DNA of 64,000 nt from Gandjariella thermophila (lineage in GTDB: Bacteria; Actinomycetota; Actinomycetes; Mycobacteriales; Pseudonocardiaceae): NCBI RefSeq assembly GCF_005405885.1, contig NZ_BJFL01000006.1, forward strand, positions 1-64,000, read 5' to 3'. How positions within the stretch are numbered: position 1 is the stretch's first letter; every line of letters begins with the position of its first letter. Shown piece after piece: positions 25,085 through 33,787 of this stretch. Made by a program: the position numbers and the translations under genes. The notes beneath the pieces are model-generated. The model was not told the origin of the DNA. It did not search any database and was given only the letters and a program-made list of their open reading frames with translations.

Positions 25085-28000
25085 GTGGCCAGCGCGAGCG
25101 GTGGTGAGTTCGAGCGAGACGTGCAGCGGACGGGGCAGGACGCCAGCGGACGGGCCGACCGGAAGGAGGGCGCGGCGCACGAGCAGGTGGGCCGGTACCG
25201 CCTGGACGGGCTGGTCTGGCGCCGCGCCGACGACGACCTGCCCGGCTTCTCCGGGGTGATTCCGACGCCGCGGAGTGACGACGAGTTGCGGGACGCGGCG
25301 CGCCGCCGGTACGGGCCGCTGCGCGCCTTCCTGGACCTGGCCGAGCGGTGCGCCGCGGCCGGCCCGACGGCGTGGCGGGCCGGCGTGGTGGTGTCCGGCA
25401 GCCGCTGGTTCCCCTCGGCTGACCCGCTGTCCGGTGAGCTGGTGGTGCGGTTGGACGAGCCGTTGCCGTTCGCCGCCGAGGAGGGCTGCCTGCTCGCGGT
25501 GTGCCCGGACGGCAAGGACGAGCGGACCCGGCTGATGCTGGCCGAGGCGCAGGACGACGTGGTCGTGCTGATGCTTCCGGACGACGCCGACCGGGCCGCC
25601 GAGTTGCGCCGCCGGTTCGCACCGGGCACCCGCGTCGTCGTCGCGCAGACCGAGCACTTCCGCCTCCGGCCGCACGCCCAGGCGCTGCGCAGGTTCCTCG
25701 ACGGCGACGGCGGCGCGGGCGGATGGGCCAACCTGGCCGCCCTGCTGTGCCAACCGGATCAGCTGGCCACCCCCGCCGAGCTGCCCGAGGTGATCCCGGA
25801 CCGCCGGCCGCTCGGTGAGGACCAGCAGCGGGCGGTGGCGGGTGCGCTGGCCGCGCCGCACGCGTTCTTCGTGCACGCCCCGCCCGGTACCGGGCGGACA
25901 CAGGTGATCGCCGAGCTGGTCACCAGGCTGACCGCGCGCGGCGAGCGGGTGCTGCTGACCGCACCGAACCCGCTCGCGGTGGACGACGTGCTGCGCCGGC
26001 TGGCCGGCGAACCCGGCGTGGTGCCGTTACGGCTGTCCCGCAAGGACGCCCTGGTCGCCGAGGACGTGCGCGGCTTCACCAAGGCCGGCTACGACGCGAT
26101 GCTCCTCAAGGACGTGCGCACCCCGGCGAACGGCGGGGTGGCGCGGTGGGAGCAGCGGTTGGCGCGGCTCGCCGAGGAACGCGCCGCGCTGGTGGCGTGG
26201 CAGGACGTCAACGCCGAGCACGCCGCGGCCCGCCAGGAACTCGACGACGCGGGCCAGGACGAGCCGCAGGTGGACGCGGAGACGCTGCGCGAACAGCGCG
26301 AGCACTCCGCCCACCGGCTGAACCTGGTGCGCCGGCAGACCGCGCAGGCGGCGGCCGAGGTGACCAAGGCGCAGGGCGGCGAGCTGGCCGTGGAGCACAG
26401 CCTGGCAGTGCGCCGGGGCAGGCGCGGCCCGCTGACCTGGCTGATGGAGCTGATCGGCATGGGCCCGGCCGGCAAGATGCGGTCCGCGTGGCGCGGGATC
26501 CACCGCAAGCGGATGCTCGCCGTGGAGGCCTACATCGCCGTGGCCGAGCGCTACGACGAGGAACTGCGCCGGCACGAGACCGAGGTCGACTCGCTGACCG
26601 ACCGGGAGGAACGCGAGCGGAACAGGGCGGCGGACGCGGAGCGGACGCTGGAGTCGGTGCTGCCCCGGCTGGAGGAGGCGGCGGACCGGTTGCAGCGCGC
26701 CGGGGCCGAGCACCTGCGCGACGACACCGGCGCCGCGCTGCTGCGCATCGCCGAGCTGGAGACCGAGGAAGCCGAGCTGACCAAGAAGCTGGAGCTGCAG
26801 CGCCGCTGGTTCGAACTGGTCGGCCTGACCGGGCGGGAGGAGGCCAGGGACCGGGAGCGGGCCCGCGCCGCCGTGGGCCGCGCGCTGTCCGGCGCGGTCA
26901 ACCTGGTCTGCGGCACCACCACCGCGTTCGGCGCCGACCCGGACTGCCTCGGGCTGGACTACGACACGCTGATCGTGGACGACGCCAACGCGGTCACCGC
27001 CGCGGAGTTCCTGATCCCCGGCCGCCGCGCCCGGCGGTGGATCATGTTCGGTGACGAGAACGCGTTGCCGCCGCGGACGGCGTCCGAGGACGAGCACCGG
27101 CTGCACGCGATGGCCGCCCTGCACCGCACCGAGCGGACCTCCGGCCGCACGCTGGCCGACGCGGTGGACGACCTCGCCGGCCCGTGGCGGGACGCCGAGG
27201 ACGGCGAGCTGGGCCCGACTCGCGCCGCCGAGGTGCTGCGCCTGGCCAGCGGCCTGCGCGACGGCGGCGCCTGGGCGAACGAGCTGCGCGGCGGTTACGC
27301 CGAGCAGTTCGGGCGGCTGCCGGGCGGCCAGGACGCGCCGGAGGCTCGGCTGGTCACCGCGATCCGCGAACCGCTGACGGCCAGCGTCTTCGACTGGTGC
27401 GTGCGCAACGTGGACAGCCGGCTGCGCTGCCGGCTGATCCAGCAGCGGCGGATGCCGGCCGAGATGGCGGAGCTGGTGCGGGTACCGGTCTACCGCGGCC
27501 GCTACGACACCCCGGCACCGGAGAGCGGCGAGCCGGCGGGCACCGCGCCCGCCGAGTTCGGCGACCCGGTGACGTTCCTGGACACCACCGCGGCCCCGGA
27601 GCCGTGGGACACGCCGGACGGCGCGGCCGGCTTCGTCAACGAGTTGGAGGCGGACTGGGTGCGCGGGGTGTGCCAGCAGTGGGAGGAGGAGTTGAAGGCC
27701 GGCGGCGCGAACGGCCGGCGGCGGGTCGGCGTGCTCACCTTCTACCCGGCCCAGGCCCGGCTGATCCGGCGCAAGCTGGGGCATCCCCGGTATCCCGGGT
27801 TCGGCCACCTGGAGTTCACCGTGGTCGACTCGATCGACCGGCTGCGCGGCCAGCGCGCCGACGTGATGATCGTGTCGTTCTGCCGCGCGTTCGGCCGGCC
27901 AGCCGGGAAGGGCGCGCCCGAGACGCCGGTGTCCGCGGTGCCGGCGGGAGCCGCGCCCAGCTCCACGGCACCCCGCCCGACCGCGACCGGCCCCGCGCCG

Positions 28001-28285
28001 GCCGGTGAGCGGGTCGCGCTCGCGGACAGTCCACTCCGGACGGGCAACGGCCGGCCTCCCGAGGGGTTCGCCCGCGAGCTGCGGGACCCGCGCCGACTCG
28101 CCGTCGCCTGCACCAGCGCGCGGCAGGCGCTGGTGCTGATCGGCCACGGCGACACGCTGCGCCGGCTGGGCGGTGCGGCGGAGGCGCCGGAATCCTTCTA
28201 CGCCAACCTGTTCCGGCTCTGCGAGCGGGGCGGCGTGACCCGGCGCGACGACTGGGCGCCCGGGCGCCGCGGGAGCGAGCGGTGA
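25085..28285 (+). CDS. SF1 (Upf1/DNA2-type) helicase-like protein with altered catalytic motifs
   Basis: 1066 residues; GTG 25085 has GGGAGG 7 bases upstream. After an N-terminal region of about 240 residues come the helicase motifs. Walker A reads APPGTGRTQ, with Arg271 in place of the catalytic Lys. A long charged coiled coil (about residues 350-600) interrupts the motor as in DNA2/Upf1 relatives. Walker B reads LIVDDANAV (Asp633 where Glu is expected). GDxxQLPP appears as FGDENALPP. Motif V is VVDSIDRLRGQRADVMIVSF, and the motif VI region reads ACTSAR. The fold is intact but ATP hydrolysis is doubtful. It overlaps the next gene by GTGA, and a phospholipase D-like gene follows. No mutation breaks the frame. 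The function is not known to me. Confidence 0.8.
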   Translation: MASASGGEFERDVQRTGQDASGRADRKEGAAHEQVGRYRLDGLVWRRADDDLPGFSGVIPTPRSDDELRDAARRRYGPLRAFLDLAERCAAAGPTAWRAGVVVSGSRWFPSADPLSGELVVRLDEPLPFAAEEGCLLAVCPDGKDERTRLMLAEAQDDVVVLMLPDDADRAAELRRRFAPGTRVVVAQTEHFRLRPHAQALRRFLDGDGGAGGWANLAALLCQPDQLATPAELPEVIPDRRPLGEDQQRAVAGALAAPHAFFVHAPPGTGRTQVIAELVTRLTARGERVLLTAPNPLAVDDVLRRLAGEPGVVPLRLSRKDALVAEDVRGFTKAGYDAMLLKDVRTPANGGVARWEQRLARLAEERAALVAWQDVNAEHAAARQELDDAGQDEPQVDAETLREQREHSAHRLNLVRRQTAQAAAEVTKAQGGELAVEHSLAVRRGRRGPLTWLMELIGMGPAGKMRSAWRGIHRKRMLAVEAYIAVAERYDEELRRHETEVDSLTDREERERNRAADAERTLESVLPRLEEAADRLQRAGAEHLRDDTGAALLRIAELETEEAELTKKLELQRRWFELVGLTGREEARDRERARAAVGRALSGAVNLVCGTTTAFGADPDCLGLDYDTLIVDDANAVTAAEFLIPGRRARRWIMFGDENALPPRTASEDEHRLHAMAALHRTERTSGRTLADAVDDLAGPWRDAEDGELGPTRAAEVLRLASGLRDGGAWANELRGGYAEQFGRLPGGQDAPEARLVTAIREPLTASVFDWCVRNVDSRLRCRLIQQRRMPAEMAELVRVPVYRGRYDTPAPESGEPAGTAPAEFGDPVTFLDTTAAPEPWDTPDGAAGFVNELEADWVRGVCQQWEEELKAGGANGRRRVGVLTFYPAQARLIRRKLGHPRYPGFGHLEFTVVDSIDRLRGQRADVMIVSFCRAFGRPAGKGAPETPVSAVPAGAAPSSTAPRPTATGPAPAGERVALADSPLRTGNGRPPEGFARELRDPRRLAVACTSARQALVLIGHGDTLRRLGGAAEAPESFYANLFRLCERGGVTRRDDWAPGRRGSER

Positions 28286-29514
28286 TCGAGTTCCGGCCGG
28301 TGGACGAGGCCCCGCCCGAGGGGCCGCCGGCGCTGCGGATCAGCTGGGTGCGGCTGCCCATGCTGTGGTGGCGGAAGGTGTCCGTGGTCGAGGTCGACCA
28401 GGTGAAGCTGGACCCGGTGGACCGGTTCATGGTGGAGGCGGCCACCAAGCTGGGCCGCCTGGACGCGGCGACCTTCGAGGATCTCACCGGCCTGCCCGAG
28501 CTGGCCTTCACCGCCCTCGGCCGGCGGCTGTGCACCATCGACCTGCTGGCGCCGCGGGACGGCGACTTCGTCGCCGGCGGCGACGCCGCGCGGGCGCTCG
28601 ACGAGGGCACGGTGAGCCAGCGGCGCAGCACCGCGCTGGACTTCCTCTACCTCCCGGAAACCGACGACCTGCTGGTGGTCGAGGACACCCTGGCCGACTT
28701 CGAGCGGGACGGCCCGGCGCCGTTCGGGGTCGCCCCGATCCCCGCCGAGCTGCACGGCACCACCCTGCACGGGCTGCTGTCCGGCCGGATCGGCGAGCGG
28801 CGGGTGGCCAACCTGCCCGCGTCCGTGGTGGCGCTGGATCCGCGCGGCACGCCGGACGAGCCGATCAACAGCATCGCCGGCGGGAACCTGCGGCCGTCGG
28901 TTCCGGTGTGCCCGGCCGTCGAGGGCACCGCCACCGTGCTGCTCGACCAGGAAAGACCCCAGGCGACGCTCACCGTGACGTGGCACCGGCGCGGCGAGGA
29001 CGCGGACGCGCCGAGCACCGTCGACATCAGCGGCGCCGAGGGCCTGATCGAGTCATGGCGGCGGATCGCGGAGCGGCCCGGTGAGCCGGAGCACCGGGCC
29101 GCCGCGGTGCGCGCGCTCACCGGCGTCGCGCTGCCGGCCGACGCGCTGCGGCCGGCCGGGCCGGGATGCTTCTCGCTCGCGCTCACCGGCCGGTACGCAC
29201 AGGCGGTAACCAGGCAGGGTGCGCTTCCCCGCCGGGTCGGCCTGGAGATCCGGGCCGAGCAAGTGCACCTGCTCGGCACCGTGGAGTTCACCCCGGCCGA
29301 CGACGAGGCGGAGCGGATCTTCGCGCTGGAGGAGTTCGTCGGCCGGCTGGCCGAGCGGCCGGCCGGGGCGGTGGACGTGGTGGCCGCGGAACCGGAGACC
29401 GTGCGCGAGGTCGGCGGCCCGCAGGCGGTGTGGCGGCGGGCGTGGCAGCTCGGGCACCGGCGGATGGTGCACGCCCTGCGCGAGGCGGAGGACTTCGACT
29501 ATGCGCGGAACTGA
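28282..29514 (+). CDS. Unknown protein of the helicase-like/PLD-like operon
   Basis: 410 residues, GTG 28282 overlapping the helicase stop by 4 bases. No known domain was recognised. The first 100 residues are mixed alpha/beta around a segment RFMVEAATKLGRLDAATFEDLTGLPELAFTALGRRL that has the look of a winged helix; a middle beta-rich part and a charged helical C-terminus with EEFVGRLAERP follow. No signal peptide or TM segment is visible, so it should be cytoplasmic. It sits between a helicase-like and a nuclease-like gene with overlaps on both sides, which argues that the three proteins work in one complex. Confidence 0.6.
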   Translation: MIEFRPVDEAPPEGPPALRISWVRLPMLWWRKVSVVEVDQVKLDPVDRFMVEAATKLGRLDAATFEDLTGLPELAFTALGRRLCTIDLLAPRDGDFVAGGDAARALDEGTVSQRRSTALDFLYLPETDDLLVVEDTLADFERDGPAPFGVAPIPAELHGTTLHGLLSGRIGERRVANLPASVVALDPRGTPDEPINSIAGGNLRPSVPVCPAVEGTATVLLDQERPQATLTVTWHRRGEDADAPSTVDISGAEGLIESWRRIAERPGEPEHRAAAVRALTGVALPADALRPAGPGCFSLALTGRYAQAVTRQGALPRRVGLEIRAEQVHLLGTVEFTPADDEAERIFALEEFVGRLAERPAGAVDVVAAEPETVREVGGPQAVWRRAWQLGHRRMVHALREAEDFDYARN

Positions 29515-31120
29515 CCGGCGCCGCACCACGCCGGCGACCCGACCGGACCTGACGGCTCCCGAAGAAGGTCCACATCGGACGGACGCGCCGGGCGATGCCG
29601 ACGCGCACCGGCTGGACCTCGGCGGGTTGCACGCCGAGGAGGGGTTCTTCCTGCTGCGCGGGGCCGAGCAGCGGCCGCTGCCCGCGGTGAAGGGCGAGCG
29701 GACCTGGCGGTTCTGCGGCACGTTCCGCGGATCGCCGCGCACGCTGCGGGAGGCGGTGTTGGAGCTGATCCGCTCGGCCCGCCGGAAGGTGTTCGTGACC
29801 AGCTTCCTGCTCGGTGACGACGAAGTGGTGGACGCGCTGGCGGCCACCGCCGACCGGTTGCCCGGCGGCGTCTACGTGATCAGCGAGCTGGACGGTGCCG
29901 GCCTTGCCCGTGGCCTCGCCCGGCTCGCCGCCGGGGACGAGACGTCGGAGGAGGTCCGGGAGCAGGCGGCGGCGCACCGGCGGCGGGTGGGCTTCCTGGC
30001 CGGCAGTGGGGTGCGGGTGCGCGGCCACCCGAACTGCCCCGCCGCGTTCGTCGTGGTCGACGACGAGACCGCGTGGCTGGGCACGGCGAACCTGGACACC
30101 GCCGCGTTCACCCGGCTCGGCGAGGTCGGCGTGGTGATCGGCGACACCACCGAGGTGGACCGGCTGGCCCGGCTGTTCGCCCGGATGTGGCTGTCCGGCT
30201 GCACCCTGCGAATGCCCGACGCGGGCGAGGACGCCGAACCGGTGCGGCACGAGGGGGTGCCGGCGGACTTCGACGTGCCGGTGGCCACAGTGGACACTCG
30301 GCCGGGGGTGCTGTGGACCGGTCCGGACCGGCGGGGCGTGCTGGACGGCGTGCACGACGTCATCGGCCGGGCCGAGCGGGACCTGCTGCTGGCCGGGTTC
30401 ACCCTCAACGGCATGCTCGGCCGGCCCGACCTGCTGGTGAACCCGGTCGCCGGGGCGATCGGCCGGGGGGTGCGGGTGCGGATGCTGGTCCGCGCCCGCA
30501 ACGAGTGCGACCCGCACCGGCGCGACGCCGGCCTGCTGCACGAGCTGGGCGTGGAGATCGTCGCCGACGACGTCAACCACGCCAACGCCGTGGTCGCCGA
30601 CGGCCGGCACGGCATGCTGTTCACCGCCACCTTCGACGCCGAGCACGGCATGGACGCGGGGCCCGGCGCCGAACTCGGCGCCCGGCTGGACGGCACCGGC
30701 GCCCTGGACGGGCTGGCCGGCTACCTGCGTCACGCGATCGACACCGCCACCCGCGACTACGTGTACCGGCCCATCGCCCGGCGGCTGGCCGAGGACCTCG
30801 GCGCGAGCTGGCAGCACCGCTGGCCGCTGCCCGGTGAGGTCGCGGTGCGCGCCGATCCGCCGGTGTGGCAGCGGCTGGTTGACGCCGCGCGGCAGGACCG
30901 GCAGGAACCGGTGCTGTGGCGGCGGAACGGCGGCCCGGTGGAGTTGCTGCTCGGCCGGACCCGGCTGGCCCTGCGGCCGCATCGCGACGGCGAGTACCGG
31001 TTGGACGAGCTGGGCCGGGCGGACCGCACCGCCCGGGACGAGTTGGCCCGCTGGTGGCGGGCACCCGGCGACGGCGAGCAACGTGGCTACTGCCCCGCCG
31101 TGCTGCACCGGATTTCCTGA
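29501..31120 (+). CDS. Phospholipase D-like protein with degenerate HKD motifs
   Basis: 539 residues from ATG 29501, overlapping the preceding gene by 14 bases. Two PLD repeats are evident. In the first, the strand AFVVVDDETAWLGTANLD keeps Asp187 and the GTAN turn, but the positions of His and Lys are Pro180 and Ala182; a His176-Pro-Asn lies just before. In the second, His360-Ala-Asn362-x4-Asp367 keeps His and Asp but has Asn for Lys, and the Gly-Ser turn reads FTATFD. PLD-superfamily nucleases need both histidines and usually both lysines, so normal phosphodiesterase activity is unlikely. The C-terminal 130 residues are a separate charged domain. A terminator hairpin follows at 31132. Confidence 0.75.
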   Translation: MRGTDRRRTTPATRPDLTAPEEGPHRTDAPGDADAHRLDLGGLHAEEGFFLLRGAEQRPLPAVKGERTWRFCGTFRGSPRTLREAVLELIRSARRKVFVTSFLLGDDEVVDALAATADRLPGGVYVISELDGAGLARGLARLAAGDETSEEVREQAAAHRRRVGFLAGSGVRVRGHPNCPAAFVVVDDETAWLGTANLDTAAFTRLGEVGVVIGDTTEVDRLARLFARMWLSGCTLRMPDAGEDAEPVRHEGVPADFDVPVATVDTRPGVLWTGPDRRGVLDGVHDVIGRAERDLLLAGFTLNGMLGRPDLLVNPVAGAIGRGVRVRMLVRARNECDPHRRDAGLLHELGVEIVADDVNHANAVVADGRHGMLFTATFDAEHGMDAGPGAELGARLDGTGALDGLAGYLRHAIDTATRDYVYRPIARRLAEDLGASWQHRWPLPGEVAVRADPPVWQRLVDAARQDRQEPVLWRRNGGPVELLLGRTRLALRPHRDGEYRLDELGRADRTARDELARWWRAPGDGEQRGYCPAVLHRIS

Positions 31121-31131
31121 GCTGGGAAAGG

Positions 31132-31166
31132 GGCACGGGCGGGCGAGGAGGAACACCGCCCGTGCC
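31132..31166. terminator. Hairpin after the PLD-like gene
   Basis: GGCACGGGCGG (31132-31142) pairs perfectly with CCGCCCGTGCC (31156-31166) across a 13-base loop, 12 bases after the stop codon at 31120. There is no T-tract, as is usual for actinobacterial terminators. Confidence 0.65.
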
Positions 31167-31175
31167 GCCCGCTCT

Positions 31176-31242
31176 CAGTGCTCGTTCCTGAACGCGCGCC
31201 GCGATCGCGTCGCCGGGGCGCGATCGGGACCCGGCACTCCGG
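31176..31242 (-). repeat. Partial copy of the dispersed intergenic repeat, inverted
   Basis: Read on the minus strand, this matches the right half of the copies at 46.6 and 50.1 kb: the shared core GCGCCCCGGCGACGCGATCG followed by CGGCGCGCGTTCAGGAAC and AGCACTGA. The left half of the repeat is missing. The rest of 31243-31618 holds no gene I can support, apart from a possible ECF-type promoter (GGAAC-N18-GTT at 31472-31497). Confidence 0.7.
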
Positions 31243-31618
31243 TCGTGCCTGACCGGTACACGCCGGGCAGCATCCGCGCCGGTCAGCCGCCGTCTCGTGA
31301 CGGAGGGGTTGTCCCACAGCACACCGGCCGATTTCCGCGGAATCGCGGCATGGTCCTCGGATCTATCTCCCTGGCGGCTGCCTCCGGCGGCTCCATTCAT
31401 CCAGCCGTGTTCCGCATCGCACCGCGTCCGGGTGGTCCACCAGTGCGTTCGTGTGACGTCGACCCCCGGCCGGAACCTCGCGCGGGGTTGGTGAGTTAAT
31501 GGTGCTGGGCGGACGTATCGCGCCCGCCGCCGCGGCCGGTCCTCGCACACGACGCCGCGGACCCGGCCGGACAGCACTCGTTTCCGCACATCCGCTGATC
31601 CGAAACGAAGGACGACCC

Positions 31619-32014
31619 GTGAGCGAGAGCTTCGTCATCGACGCCGACGAGTTGCTGCCACCCTCCGGTGCGGTGCCGCACATCCAGGCGCCGTCCGCCG
31701 GCGCGCCGGACACCGGTCAGCTTGGCCCCGGCAGCTGGGGCATCGCCTCGCCGAGCAACCACCCACTCTTCCCGCATGCCGTCCGCCCGGCGACCGAGCG
31801 GGCCATGGACACCATCCGGAAGGCCGCCGAGGCCATCGAGCAATACGCGATCGAGGCCCAGGAGGTGGCGAACACCTGCCAGGACCTGGAACGCGAGATC
31901 GCCGGCCTGCTCAGGGAACTCGCCGCCGACCTCGACGAGCCCGAGCCCGACTCCGCGCCCGAGTCCCGGCCGGAGCCGCTGGCGGTGCCGGTGGGCGCGC
32001 TCGGCGAGGCATAG
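31619..32014 (+). CDS. Hypothetical protein, helical C-terminus
   Basis: 131 residues from GTG 31619 (GAAGGAC upstream). The N-terminal 55 residues are Pro/Gly/Ser-rich and probably disordered; residues about 58-105 (ATERAMDTIRKAAEAIEQYAIEAQ and onward) form a long amphipathic helix or coiled coil, followed by an acidic Glu/Pro tail. No signal peptide. Family not recognised. The next small gene follows after 90 bases and may be cotranscribed. Confidence 0.6.
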   Translation: MSESFVIDADELLPPSGAVPHIQAPSAGAPDTGQLGPGSWGIASPSNHPLFPHAVRPATERAMDTIRKAAEAIEQYAIEAQEVANTCQDLEREIAGLLRELAADLDEPEPDSAPESRPEPLAVPVGALGEA

Positions 32015-32104
32015 CCGCGCACCGCCACGGGGTAACCCGAGTTCGGACCGGCATTCCCCGTGGTCGTCACCGGGCCCGGCGCCGGTGGCGTGGAGGAAGA
32101 CCAG

Positions 32105-32347
32105 ATGGCACAGCGCGACGAGGAACACCCGGACGGCCGCGAGTTCTCCGAGAGCGAGCGGCGCGATCCGGCCGAGACACTGGACGCGCTGGAGCGACGG
32201 GTGCTCGGCGCGCACCCGGAGGACCTGCACGACGTGCACGACGACGCCGAGCACGCCGACGCCGCGACACACGGCCAGGACCTCGACCCCGAGGACCTGG
32301 CCGGTGTCGACGGCCGGGCCACCCCGCAGGCCGAGCCACCCGCCTGA
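32105..32347 (+). CDS. Small acidic hypothetical protein
   Basis: 80 residues starting at ATG 32105 with GGAGG 8 bases upstream. Very rich in Asp, Glu and His (DLHDVHDDAEHADAATHGQD), with no hydrophobic core, so probably unstructured or metal-binding. No family is recognised. Codon bias is consistent with a real gene, and the ribosome binding site supports the start. Confidence 0.5.
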   Translation: MAQRDEEHPDGREFSESERRDPAETLDALERRVLGAHPEDLHDVHDDAEHADAATHGQDLDPEDLAGVDGRATPQAEPPA

Positions 32348-32349
32348 CC

Positions 32350-32566
32350 CGCCTGCCGAACCGGCGAACCGCCGTCTGGCGGGCGCTACGGCGTGGAGCG
32401 CATCAGCCCGAGGCACCGGTCGTCCGGCCGCGGGAGCAGGCCGCGATGCACTGGATGACCTGGGAGGACACCGTCCTCTCCCTGGAAGCCCACGGGCCGC
32501 GGAATCCCTTCCGCGACCGGCCGATGGACGCGATGGTCGCGTTCATCCGCATCTGCGCCCACGGTC
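32350..32566 (+). pseudogene. Fragment of a prolyl-aminopeptidase-like alpha/beta hydrolase
   Basis: A frame without its own start reads EQAAMHWMTWEDTVLSLEAHG and then DRPMDAMVAFIRICAHG. This resembles the cap-domain part of proline iminopeptidases (W-x-WE-x3-L pattern followed by a helix leading into a His-Tyr pair). Both the N-terminal nucleophile part and the C-terminal catalytic part are missing. The similarity ends abruptly at about 32566, where a fragment of another gene begins in opposite orientation. Identification is from pattern memory, so moderate. Confidence 0.5.
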
Positions 32567-32800
32567 ATCTCCCTGGTGCCGTAATGGGTGTCCTCGAACG
32601 GTGTGACCACCTCGACGGCCGGAGCGGGACGGAACGCGTCCGCGTCGACCACCTTCAGCGCCACCTGCATGCGGGGTTCCCGGTCCTGGGGCACCTCGGC
32701 GACGAACACGTACGGACCCTCGCCGTTGCGCAGCAGGCCGGAGTTGTGGTCGGTGGCGAACTCCAGTTCGAGGCCCAGCGCCTGGACGAACTTCGCGGCC
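32566..32800 (-). pseudogene. Fragment of a VOC-fold (glyoxalase/bleomycin resistance-like) protein
   Basis: On the minus strand the frame reads AAKFVQALGLELEF, then RNGEGPYVFVAEVPQDREP, VALKVVDADAFRPAP and FEDTHYGTREMTV. This is the beta-alpha-beta pattern of a VOC domain, including the usual Y-G-x-R-E-M-x-V strand with a metal-ligand Glu. The expected next step, R-DPDG, is absent because the sequence switches at the junction with the hydrolase fragment. The N-terminus is also missing. The two fragments abut tail to tail without spacer. Confidence 0.55.
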
Positions 32801-32887
32801 TGCGACCATCGAACTCGACACCGGCCTTCGGCCGGCGGGCCCGCGAAGGGTGCTACCTCGGCGCCGCGTCGTCCCGCTGCGGCCTGC

Positions 32888-33682
32888 TCACAGGCCGGCG
32901 AGCAGGTCGGTTTCGGTAATGCCGGGGCCCTGGCCGTCGCGGATGAACCATTCGGTGCCGAACGCGTAGCGGAAGGCGTCGTCCGGCATGGCGAGGAAGA
33001 AGGACTGCTCGCTGATCTGGCTGGCGTGCGCGCGCATCGCCCGCCGCTTGTGGTCGACGTAGGCGGAGACGTCCACCGCGGCGGTGATCATCGACTCCGG
33101 CTTGCCGAAGTCGGGCCTGTCGCGGATGTCCGGACCCGGCGCCTCGGCCGCGCCGGACCGCTCGGCGAACGCGGCCATCCCACGGAGGATGTGGTCGCGG
33201 TTGATGGTGTTCTGGTAGACGCGGGGCGTGCCGGCCAGTTCGGCCGCGCGCACGCCCACCCGGTGCACCTGAATGTGGTCCGGGTGACCGTAGCCACCGT
33301 TGTCGTCGTAGCAGGTCAACACGTCGGCGCGTTCCTCGCGCAGAACGGCGGCCAGCTTCTGCGCGGCGTCCTCCACCGAGGCGGTCCAGAACGAGCCGGG
33401 CGCGTCGTTGGTCGGCGTGCCCATCATCCCGGAGTCCACGTAGCCGAGGAACTCCACCCGCGCGACGCCGAGGATCTCCGCGGACGCGTGGGTCTCCGCC
33501 ACCCGCCGCTGCCACAGTTCCTCGCCCTCGTCGAGGAAGCCGTCCGGAACCTCGCCGTGCTCGCCGCGGGTCGCCACCACGAGCACCGTGCGGTGCCCCT
33601 CGTCGTGGGCCTTGCGCAGCACGCCCCCGCAGCCGATGCACTCGTCGTCCGGGTGGGCGTGGAAGGACACCAGGGTCGCCAT
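32888..33682 (-). CDS. PIG-L (LmbE) family deacetylase
   Basis: 264 residues with the zinc-dependent N-acetylglucosaminyl deacetylase signatures: HAHPDDE at residues 8-14 (zinc ligands His and Asp, catalytic Asp) and the distal HPDHIQVH box with the third zinc ligand. In actinobacteria this family contains MshB and the mycothiol S-conjugate amidase Mca; other members deacetylate antibiotics or sugars. The short length and the CIGCGG following the first motif favour a general LmbE-like enzyme over Mca. ATG 33682 directly before TLVSFHAHPDDE is chosen; an in-frame GTG at 33706 is possible. Divergent from the ATPase gene. Confidence 0.82.
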   Translation of the reverse strand: MATLVSFHAHPDDECIGCGGVLRKAHDEGHRTVLVVATRGEHGEVPDGFLDEGEELWQRRVAETHASAEILGVARVEFLGYVDSGMMGTPTNDAPGSFWTASVEDAAQKLAAVLREERADVLTCYDDNGGYGHPDHIQVHRVGVRAAELAGTPRVYQNTINRDHILRGMAAFAERSGAAEAPGPDIRDRPDFGKPESMITAAVDVSAYVDHKRRAMRAHASQISEQSFFLAMPDDAFRYAFGTEWFIRDGQGPGITETDLLAGL

Positions 33683-33748
33683 AGGCGACACGGTACGCAC
33701 GCTCACCCGGTGCGGTGAGCGCGACCGCCACGGTCTTGCACCATGAAA

Positions 33749-33769
33749 TGAAAACCGATATCAATTTCA
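33749..33769. promoter_or_regulatory. Fur/Zur-like palindrome with overlapping promoter
   Basis: TGAAAA (33749-33754) and TTTCA (33765-33769) face each other around a central GATATC. The size and A/T-rich TGAAAA...TTTCA arms match actinobacterial Zur boxes. TATAAG at 33771 could be the -10 element of the ATPase gene, which would leave a very short leader. Confidence 0.55.
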
Positions 33770-33787
33770 GTATAAGAGACCCATCGG

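Noticed and set aside
25085-31120. Classification of the helicase-like/PLD-like operon as DISARM.
   Set aside because: No drmA/drmB (DUF1998) or methyltransferase gene, the helicase type is Upf1/DNA2-like, and the PLD protein lacks HKD residues.
31472-31497. ECF-type promoter GGAAC-N18-GTT upstream of the hypothetical gene at 31619.
   Set aside because: Such short motifs are frequent in GC-rich DNA and the start codon is 120 bp away; not strong enough for a separate feature.
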